Assembly: GCA_016872125.1 (NCBI GenBank)
Contig: VHBD01000030.1
Coordinates: forward strand, 1-12,376
Length of the DNA: 12,376 nt
Reading direction: 5' to 3'
Source: Sphingomonadales bacterium
Lineage (GTDB): Bacteria; Bacteroidota; Bacteroidia; UBA7662
Under the pieces are notes generated by a model. The model ran no database searches and was not told the origin of the DNA. It saw only the letters and a list, made by a program, of their open reading frames with translations. This document shows, in pieces, positions 8,601-12,376 of this stretch; position 1 is the stretch's first letter; every line of letters begins with the position of its first letter. A program made the position numbers and the translations under genes.

Positions 8601-8757
8601 ACACTGGACTCGCCCCCCCAATGCCACACAAAAAGCGGGCGTTCTGGTAAACAGTCGCGGAAGGCGTGTTTCCTGAAGCCATTTGTGGCCAAAGGGCGAA
8701 CATTGCTATTGCTTGAAAACAAGCAATTGGAGCAAATAAGCGTGACAAATTTTTCAT
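2698..8757 (-). CDS. Giant multidomain surface protein with T9SS sorting domain
   Basis: A 2,019-residue secreted, probably cell-surface, protein with no visible catalytic domain. Modules in order: signal peptide 1-29; PPC-like domain 30-179 (NYGCLGS, PHWFRF, LYGPF); a PKD-like segment and Ig-like modules to 1064, with recurrent YQWQ-type strands and many Cys; an unassigned segment 595-759; three HYR repeats 1065-1318; cohesin-like domain 1319-1459; a small beta-sandwich interrupted by a nidogen-like domain at 1487-1678; dockerin-like module 1716-1809 with the calcium-loop pattern DVNGSTQINSND; a second cohesin-like domain 1815-1939; T9SS type A sorting domain 1946-2019 starting IYPNP. Adhesion or polymer binding is inferred. 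I prefer the ATG at 8757, which puts the signal peptide first and leaves a short leader after the promoter at 8799-8831. An in-frame ATG at 8790 would add 11 residues. The gene stands alone and ends at a strong terminator. Confidence 0.92.
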   Translation of the reverse strand: MKNLSRLFAPIACFQAIAMFALWPQMASGNTPSATVYQNARFLCGIGGASPVSYNLNIDTAGQTAFQAESGPNYGCLGSTPVRPHWFRFQAANTALLRMIPQPTSNANLNFVLYGPFQNPNPVLADLNSTTILACSNSPALLDTVVANVVQNRYYILFISNQEGYAGTFSFRPAVGNGAIFTSTISSAITNPLTIAQCSPPFSILTWPSSADITGLTFSGPGVNPSTGSFDPDIAGVGTHLITISGNPYGCGVTNATYSISVTNCPTVPVISATDTLCWNSPIPSFTVTPLDPALLPSGVTVSQYEWQNLVGGLWQTTNSGPNPGQPAPRNLFQGNHVFRLVAVRSDGVRVPSNAETIFVLDPPQQPFITAASGNGSAGNNGTLTLTACQGSDIQFTYTLANGGGRNTFRYQWQRRDVRGGLWSNVGLPEVISFSTGSRTKTFVGFTDQSYLYRIQATDVSPFLCGSIFSDSILVLVASTANTINPGTISVSSTLCLSNGTSITATSPSGSIFMPNNQPNLNCGRFTFQWQVSNDNTTWSNISGATNATYTVPARSDVSTRWYRRNCTYVLDGSCTVPTGIGTSISVTLSGTQCPATPVSSNSVSVSWVDDLPFVSAKRTQTMTGPFNHPWSTSNGVISNTSSNGFTATTASGTSGSAFYRLSQGIVPADGIVKFNVAVEYSSNNGTNWGSTAFNPGSINATFELPGSPGSFSITSSGEYQARVFAGNSLGFNISYSGTSSASNRMRIRVTSFSYHPRGEDNADTLCAGSTYTTNGSAVALHPVASSVIWTHNGFGSLSTNTTAVTTYTPAAQDAGRTVTMTLIATRVDGVCQGRKDTVYQTIVYRPAYVRASVQSATRDTVCYFSNPGTLTASAATGGTGPFAYQWQSTQRGSSLWSNIVGATSLTYNTGSQQFLTDSCFRILTTDLGTPSCANADPSAEYCIYVLPSLQAPRYADTTTICAGTFARIEPSIATGGNGCFTYTWQTILPTDPSIALNPSQSNLWNWTNLSGYINQVPTVCTTQIFALNGDALIYRIVATDCELRPSRPSCGSVWSLPIVVRARDITAPYIYPKTLTLYANSNCTANAPAATKANLDSASTDSTLCGGPLSNWTITPSVFTGAQNHTAVVTAQDASGNIGSATTTVVVLDTTRPVARTKNITVYLNTNGWAKILPSDVNDGSSDNCTPAASLNMSVSIDSFYCSQTASPVNVTLTVRDASGNSHSSIAVVTVRDTIKPIINNMPSNVTLTGNGFQCAATYVWTVPTASDICGVSSFTSSHTPDSCYLFPQGVTTVTYTAVDPSGNTTVRSFTVTVNNCQGAAVSLNTNSSNCVDSSLTVDVNLNNYVGSLGALSLTITYPSSQMSFALIDSFLPGISPASVVSNAVNGRLRIAWSSVDSIKICGGSSTLLRLRFNTLGVFGASSLGFDLSIPENNELATGLAVVIPSTYTGVSTTLNPCLGIIGQVTYPKSPAVPLNNVDVIVRSDATYCFNSVPFNTVATSGATNLTVSDDQTITGIPLGFSFNYFGNTYDSINICSNGWVSFTQTDATFSVDSGGSVNNAIHGVMMDLYPISGYFIRYSTLGSAPNRQFVVEYHMGYQDCRLNATLFTDFQIVLDEDGTIALNTISHPGCDNSPAIQGISSLAANNNDRIRVYSPGRNGTDWSGVSNSSYLLNYIPATNFTGRTNSNGNYYISGRNLSLGSTCKVSMNIPILDNGYNATDANEISKHFTGISLFSGCVEISGDVNGSTQINSNDALNVRQRFVGDLGSFARGPWVVCDTVLNYNASLTTKNLTAIVTGDVNLSKTNFSQIVPRYSSLTLENQGSVSKDKEGFVIPVYLNQTVVLGAASIVFTLPEGLKVSDVKFANSSSEKWTWKQVNNTLRLAWNSIHGISTEPNTPLLTIHSMNMVNGAIGLIVEETEFADPMSEVFSGLQLKLPNLNSVNKLVSIYPNPSNGSFSINGSVERYEVFDASGRLVLSDVANGSNVNLDMRNHAEGVYQLHVQTPRGTEVTRLVLRK
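4804..5565 (-). repeat. Three consecutive HYR-like repeats in the giant protein
   Basis: Three modules of about 84 residues each open with D-T/I-T/I-x-P (DITAPYI, DTTRPVA, DTIKPII) and close with D-A/P-SGN followed by a TVxVxD/N strand. This is the signature of HYR domains, an Ig-like fold used in adhesion proteins. The copies have clearly diverged, so they are old protein-level repeats rather than recent DNA duplications. Confidence 0.8.
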
Positions 8758-8798
8758 AATTTTTTTTAAATTGGACTTTTTAATGCACAATATTGGGG

Positions 8799-8831
8799 CA
8801 AGTATACGACGAGTATGAAGGAAAATTCAAA
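8799..8831 (-). promoter_or_regulatory. Bacteroidota-type promoter of the giant gene
   Basis: Read on the - strand, TTTG (8828-8831) is followed after 21 bases by TATACTTG (8799-8806), which matches the Bacteroidota -7 consensus TAnnTTTG at all but one position. Transcription would begin near 8792-8794. That leaves a leader of about 36 bases before the ATG at 8757, but only a few bases before the ATG at 8790. The A-rich stretch just before the ATG at 8757 is typical of translation starts in this phylum, which rarely use Shine-Dalgarno sequences. Confidence 0.6.
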
Positions 8832-8969
8832 TTTTTGGTCAAAAAAAGTTTGTTAGGGAATTTCGCTTTGCCAGATTTGTATTTCAAAAATTGAAAAAAG
8901 GGCGAAATCTGCATTTTTTTTTAAGCTCTAGGCTGAAAGTGTCCAATATTTTGGGCTTTTGAGGAATTC

Positions 8970-8995
8970 AAAAAAAAAGACAGTTTTAAGAAAAC
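8970..8995 (-). terminator. Possible weak terminator after the esterase gene
   Basis: On the - strand, GTTTT-CTT-AAAAC (8983-8995) forms a five-base-pair stem and is followed four bases later by a run of nine T (8970-8978). It lies about 20 bases past the esterase stop. The stem has a single GC pair, so it is weak. The rest of the spacer is AT-rich and holds no open frame I would call a gene. Confidence 0.3.
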
Positions 8996-9014
8996 CAAGT
9001 GTTAAATGAGCATT

Positions 9015-10490
9015 TTATTGGACAATAAGCGCGACATTGGTTGACTTTGAAACCTTGTTATATAGAGTAAACCTGTAGAAACCAGGGGATAAATCGGTCA
9101 AATCCACCTCTAAGTTCTCGTTTAGCCTTGCAGCTTTCAAGACTAAACCACGCAAATCAGAAATAGAAAATGCATAATTATTGTGTAAATCAACGGCTTG
9201 ATGAAGGTCAGGCTGGCCCAAATCGAGGTTTACAGGCACCTTTACACGAATTTTACCCTTAGAAGGGTTGGGGAAAATCAAAGTTTCTCTACCCTTTGAA
9301 CCCAAAGGCGACGCCTGACCTTCTTGGTGAGAAATCAAACTTCCTTTGAGCCATTGGTAGGCCTCTTGAAATTCCCTGCGCCAAAACCATTCGGCGTGTT
9401 GGCCGTCCGATCGAACCACCGTTTGCACCTGAGATGCAGGAAACCCCGCCAACAGGAGTTGATCCTTGAGTTGGTTAAGTTGAGGCAACATGCTGCTGCT
9501 TTCCAAAGCCCCGGCCATCAAATAGAAACGTACCGGCATACGATACCCTTCTTGCAAGGGCTGTTGCATAATGCGGGCATCAAACCATAGGCTGGGGCTA
9601 AATACCCCGACCCTGGAGAAAACCTCCTGGTATTTCGTTGCACCGTATTGCGAAATCAGCCCACCCATGCTGGATCCCCATATCCAAGTGCCGTTTCGGG
9701 TACTGTCGGTTCGGTACCTGGCATCGATATAGGGTTTTAGTGTTTGAACAATGAATTGCAAATAAGCATCCCCTTGACCACCACCGTATTGTGGATGAAC
9801 CCAGGGACTGTATTCGTTGATCCGTTGAGATCCCCCATTTTCGATTCCCACCACGATGGCACCTTGATCCCCCAAACCGTGAAGACGGGTAAGGCATTCG
9901 TCCACTTCCCATTCCCCCGCAAAGGAGGTAGCCGCATTGAAGAGGTTTTGACCATCTTGCATATAGATCACGGGGTATCGCTGGGACGAGGATGTTGCAT
10001 AATCCACAGGCAAATAGAGCCATATCCGACGGTATCGGTTCAGGGTGGGCATCCAGAAAGTATCGGTCAGCAAAGAGACCTGAGCGTTGGCGGTTCCCCC
10101 TCCCCCTCCGGAGCTACTGTGCAAATCTTCCCAACTGAGGATTTTGAGCCGTAGCGTATCCCCATTCCCGAACGTATAGGTCCGGTTAGGGCGGAAGGCC
10201 CCCGAGGCATTCCCTTCCACGGAGGCCCAAGTTCCGCGGGTGAATTTGAAAGATACCGTACCAGATCCTGCCGGCAGAGTGATCCTCCGGGTTGAATCCG
10301 GCATGAGACTGAGCTGATGAGCAAATGATCCCGGATTCCATTGATTAAAGGTTCCGGCAATGAACACCTGGGCCCCAGCAGGGGTATAGGAAGGAACAGA
10401 GTCCACAATAATGGTGACCTGCCCTCGCAACGGGGCCCAAGGCAAAGCGGTAGCGAATGCCGACCAAAGCAAAAAACACCGAATGAACAT
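9015..10490 (-). CDS. Secreted esterase (esterase D/Fes-like) with T9SS sorting domain
   Basis: A 491-residue exported alpha/beta-hydrolase. Order: signal peptide about 1-23; an E-set or starch-binding-like beta domain 24-118 (FIAGTFNQWNPGS at 43-55 is the typical carbohydrate-binding pattern); a Ser/Gly linker at 125-133; the putative esterase domain (Pfam Esterase, PF00756) about 138-385; a T9SS type A domain about 404-491 starting IFPNPSKGK. The nucleophile elbow is GSSMGG (272-277) with Ser274. H365 in DGQHAEWFW is the likely catalytic His. E330 in AGALES is a candidate acid. Relatives include feruloyl and acetylxylan esterases, enterochelin esterase and mycolyltransferases, so the substrate is open. 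The N-terminal domain hints at a glycan. The gene begins 23 bases after the LuxE-like gene, with a small hairpin between them, and is probably in the same transcript. Confidence 0.88.
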   Translation of the reverse strand: MFIRCFLLWSAFATALPWAPLRGQVTIIVDSVPSYTPAGAQVFIAGTFNQWNPGSFAHQLSLMPDSTRRITLPAGSGTVSFKFTRGTWASVEGNASGAFRPNRTYTFGNGDTLRLKILSWEDLHSSSGGGGGTANAQVSLLTDTFWMPTLNRYRRIWLYLPVDYATSSSQRYPVIYMQDGQNLFNAATSFAGEWEVDECLTRLHGLGDQGAIVVGIENGGSQRINEYSPWVHPQYGGGQGDAYLQFIVQTLKPYIDARYRTDSTRNGTWIWGSSMGGLISQYGATKYQEVFSRVGVFSPSLWFDARIMQQPLQEGYRMPVRFYLMAGALESSSMLPQLNQLKDQLLLAGFPASQVQTVVRSDGQHAEWFWRREFQEAYQWLKGSLISHQEGQASPLGSKGRETLIFPNPSKGKIRVKVPVNLDLGQPDLHQAVDLHNNYAFSISDLRGLVLKAARLNENLEVDLTDLSPGFYRFTLYNKVSKSTNVALIVQ

Positions 10491-10498
10491 CGCGTAAA

Positions 10499-10518
10499 GT
10501 TAGGGAGTGAACCCTAAC
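10499..10518 (-). promoter_or_regulatory. Hairpin between the LuxE-like and esterase genes
   Basis: A perfect seven-base-pair inverted repeat, GTTAGGG and CCCTAAC, with a six-base loop. On the - strand it includes the TAG stop of the LuxE-like gene and ends eight bases before the ATG of the esterase gene. It could modulate translation of the second gene or stabilise the message. Only TTT follows, so it is a poor terminator. Confidence 0.45.
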
Positions 10519-11662
10519 CGCCTGTGTACAACATATTGCATCCCCTGGCTTCTGCACCTTCTAATCGCCCCAACAATTCCAAGGTTCCATCCGGCAAAAT
10601 GCGCCCCCTATCGGAGGTTTGAATAAAGGCTAGGCTGTAATAGTTAGAGGTATCCACGATATTGATTCCACCGCGTGCACCGGCGCTTTCCCATTCCAGC
10701 GGATTATCGGATCGATAGATACCGATTCCCACCGAGGCTGGAAACACGAAGCCCTCCAAAACCGAACCTTCGATACGGTATGCCTGAGATCCTAGTTCGG
10801 TCATACCGTATTCACTGCTTAGGCGTAGCCCTACCGAGTCCTTGGTTTGCAAACGAAGCCAATCCCTGAAGCCCTCCGGCGTCCAGTCTTGTTCCATGCC
10901 TTTGGTTCCGCCAGTTTCGATCAAGATATCCCCAGGCCGTACTTGCCAAGACCTACCCTTCCACTGCGGATCACCAAACCAATCCTTCAACGCATGCGGG
11001 ATTCCCCAAACCAAGGTGGATCTCCCCTCCTGGCCAGCCAATGCCCACTGCTCCATCAAGGCCCCGTAATCTCTTCGGTAAAAGGCTCCAAATTGAAAGT
11101 CCCCATGATCCATGAAATATTGTAACATTGCTAACAGCGAAGACTCCTCGCGTTCCATGTAGGAAGGCAAAAGAGCCAACAACGAACAATTTTGGAAATT
11201 TCCAAGGCAATGAACCGCATGCCGCAGAGCCCTGGCCATCACATCGGCTTCGTAGGCCATCCAATGCCTCGAACGCTGAGGTTCCTCGGAAGATTCCCCT
11301 TGAAGCGCCTTGGACTGAGCTCCGGTTCCGCTGCTTCGGAACAACGTGCTTGGTTTGGGGACCCCCCAATAGAGCTCTTCGTGCTTGAAGGCCTCCACCG
11401 GCATGAACACCAATTGATCCGGATACCGAATGGATTCTGCATGAGGGCGAACGGCATTCACCCAACGGCCAAAGGAAGGCAGGGCCTCACGCTGACGATG
11501 AAACAGCTCCATGACCCCGGCGGTTTGCTCATCGGTCCATGGCCTGCCTTGCTTCACTAGTCCGCCTCCCAAAACCGCGTGGCAGGATAGCCCCCTGTCA
11601 ACAGCCGAACGGGCAGCCGTTTCCCCTTGGGGTTCATCCCAAAGGCTCCAAAATTGAAGCAT
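10514..11662 (-). CDS. LuxE-like acyl-protein synthetase (ANL-type)
   Basis: A cytoplasmic protein of the LuxE/acyl-protein synthetase family (Pfam LuxE), relatives of adenylate-forming enzymes that activate a carboxylic acid with ATP and pass the acyl group on. Residues are numbered from the ATG at 11764, where the frame opens. The phosphate-binding motif FRSSGTGAQSK is at 142-152, ETGGTKG at 283-289, SEYGMTELGSQAY at 317-329 and RGCNML at 407-412. C409, eight residues from the end, lies where LuxE carries its acylated cysteine. I prefer the ATG at 11662 (382 residues). It has AGGAG seven bases upstream, the family lacks such a long N-terminus, and the ATG at 11764 collides with the divergent gene. 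A GTG at residue 70 is also possible. LuxE works with LuxC and LuxD, neither of which is here, so acceptor and pathway are unknown. The secreted esterase follows. Confidence 0.8.
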   Translation of the reverse strand: MLQFWSLWDEPQGETAARSAVDRGLSCHAVLGGGLVKQGRPWTDEQTAGVMELFHRQREALPSFGRWVNAVRPHAESIRYPDQLVFMPVEAFKHEELYWGVPKPSTLFRSSGTGAQSKALQGESSEEPQRSRHWMAYEADVMARALRHAVHCLGNFQNCSLLALLPSYMEREESSLLAMLQYFMDHGDFQFGAFYRRDYGALMEQWALAGQEGRSTLVWGIPHALKDWFGDPQWKGRSWQVRPGDILIETGGTKGMEQDWTPEGFRDWLRLQTKDSVGLRLSSEYGMTELGSQAYRIEGSVLEGFVFPASVGIGIYRSDNPLEWESAGARGGINIVDTSNYYSLAFIQTSDRGRILPDGTLELLGRLEGAEARGCNMLYTGG

Positions 11663-11762
11663 CTCCGCTCTCCTGCTGTCCACGGTTGCCTGGGGTTCGT
11701 CGATTTTGCTTAAAAGTACTAAACCCCTGATAAGCGCTACGCATTTGGAATAAATTTGCTTC

Positions 11763-12260
11763 ATGATGCAGCAACCTCAAGGACCAAGGCATGCAAGGCT
11801 AATCAGAGCCTTGGGCGTCCTCGTGACCTTGGTCTTGATGACCGGCTGCGATTTACTTTTTATCCCACAGATTTTCCCTCCCCAAATGGATCTCGTCGCC
11901 CCTTCGGATACCCTATGGCTCAGGTCAGGGCGGGATACCCTTCATCTGGAATTTCGAATTCGCGACGAGGACGGAGACTTGGGTCGCGATACGATGGACC
12001 AGACCAAAGACCTCTGGATGCTGGAAGTCCGCTACGGTAGCCCGGCTTTTGATTCCACCTATACCGAGTACATCATCCCCAACCTCACCCCCAAAGGGGC
12101 GGACAAACGATTGGATGCCTCCTTGAAAGTACAGGTAGTTCCCTTGACCCTGCGATCCGGATTGGCCGTGGATTCTTCGCAGTTTTATGTGGTCCTGCGC
12201 GACAGGGCCGGGAATTTCTGCCCGGTCATTGAATTGCCTCTGATTTATTTACGCCCTTGA
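11763..12260 (+). CDS. Small lipoprotein of unknown function
   Basis: A 165-residue protein with a lipoprotein signal: basic residues (RHAR), a hydrophobic stretch, then LVLMTGC with the modified Cys at position 30, so it should be lipid-anchored after export. The mature part is mostly beta-strand, with FRIRDEDGDLG at about 69-79, an acidic motif I associate with small Bacteroidota lipoproteins resembling an Ig-like fold. YIIPNLTPKGADK follows in the middle and the protein ends LPLIYLRP. No catalytic motif is visible and I assign no function. It may start at the ATG at 11763 or 11766. The first overlaps by two bases the outermost possible start of the LuxE-like gene on the other strand. The next gene starts 13 bases after its stop, so the two are probably cotranscribed. 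The signal and family type are fairly sure, the role is not. Confidence 0.82.
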   Translation: MMQQPQGPRHARLIRALGVLVTLVLMTGCDLLFIPQIFPPQMDLVAPSDTLWLRSGRDTLHLEFRIRDEDGDLGRDTMDQTKDLWMLEVRYGSPAFDSTYTEYIIPNLTPKGADKRLDASLKVQVVPLTLRSGLAVDSSQFYVVLRDRAGNFCPVIELPLIYLRP

Positions 12261-12273
12261 AAACCCTTGGACA

Positions 12274-12376
12274 ATGAACTTGCCCGGAAGCTTAAGGAAA
12301 ATCGTTGTTACAGGATCCCTGAGCCTTTGGATTGCCCTGGCTTTGGCACGAGTCGCTCATGCCCAAAGCGGTGGAC
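12274..12376 (+). CDS. Start of an exported protein (partial, runs off the window)
   Basis: An ATG 13 bases after the lipoprotein stop opens a frame that stays open to the window edge, giving 34 residues. They form a standard signal peptide: MNLPGSLRK with basic residues, a hydrophobic core (SLSLWIALALARV), then AHA followed by QSGG, a good signal peptidase I site with Gln as the first mature residue, as is common in Bacteroidota. The product cannot be identified from this. The spacing suggests the same operon as the lipoprotein, so the two may act together in the envelope. Confidence 0.7.
   Translation, partial: MNLPGSLRKIVVTGSLSLWIALALARVAHAQSGG

Noticed and set aside
2698..8790. Possible DNA-level tandem repeats or CRISPR-like array in the long - strand gene
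   Set aside because: The repetition is at protein level only, as diverged Ig and HYR modules. I see no regularly spaced identical DNA repeats.
8911..8980. Long T and A tracts as a small RNA gene or origin
   Set aside because: No stable hairpin, DnaA-box cluster or iterons accompany them. They fit an ordinary AT-rich promoter region.
9744..10154. 136-codon + strand open frame inside the esterase gene
   Set aside because: It lies opposite the catalytic domain of a clear esterase and has no recognisable motif or signal. It is a shadow of the real gene.
10971..11465. 164-codon - strand open frame in the LuxE-like region
   Set aside because: It is out of frame with the well-supported LuxE-like protein and its composition looks like shifted coding sequence. 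It is not a frameshift, because the main frame is intact from end to end.
11192..11560. 122-codon + strand open frame opposite the LuxE-like gene
   Set aside because: It has no start context, no domain and full antisense overlap with a recognised gene. GC-rich DNA here has few chance stops.
11751..11758. TAAATTTG, an exact match to the Bacteroidota -7 element, as promoter of the lipoprotein gene
   Set aside because: No TTTG or TTG lies at the proper distance upstream, and transcription would start on the start codon itself. An eight-base degenerate match is easily chance.

Overview
The window looks like chromosomal DNA from a member of the Bacteroidota. The main evidence is two secreted proteins that end in type A C-terminal sorting domains of the type IX secretion system (T9SS), which is confined to that phylum. 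Supporting signs are HYR, Ig-like, cohesin-like and dockerin-like modules typical of its cell-surface proteins, a promoter close to the Bacteroidota consensus (TTTG, 21 bases, TAnnTTTG with one mismatch), and mostly no Shine-Dalgarno sequences. I cannot place it below phylum. I see no rRNA, tRNA, IS element, CRISPR array or phage gene.

Layout. (1) Positions 1-2558, + strand: three closely spaced genes for a PAP2-type membrane phosphatase, a ZIP-type metal transporter with a histidine-rich loop, and a short-chain dehydrogenase of the 2,4-dienoyl-CoA reductase type. The last codons of a further upstream gene may overlap the first start. (2) Positions 2653-2678: a strong symmetrical hairpin that can terminate transcription from both sides. 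(3) Positions 2698-8757, - strand: one gene for a secreted protein of about 2,000 residues. Its modules are a signal peptide, a PPC-like domain, a run of Ig/PKD-like modules, three HYR repeats, a cohesin-like domain, a nidogen-like domain inserted in a small beta-sandwich, a dockerin-like module, a second cohesin-like domain and a T9SS sorting domain. (4) Positions 8758-9014: an AT-rich spacer with the promoter of the giant gene and a weak terminator for the genes behind it. (5) Positions 9015-11764, - strand: a two-gene unit of a LuxE-like acyl-protein synthetase followed by a secreted esterase with its own T9SS domain. (6) Positions 11763-12376, + strand: a small lipoprotein followed by the start of another exported protein, running divergently from the LuxE-like gene.

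The first three genes are envelope, metal and lipid housekeeping functions with no obvious joint pathway. The giant protein and the esterase share the T9SS export route and probably act outside the cell, in adhesion or polymer binding and in ester cleavage. The LuxE-like protein is cytoplasmic and its partner is not in view. I do not see a clear new multi-gene system. The most unusual item is the giant surface protein, with cohesin-like and dockerin-like modules in one chain and a domain nested inside another. Next come the lone LuxE-like gene coupled to a secreted esterase across a small hairpin, and the touching divergent start codons near 11763.
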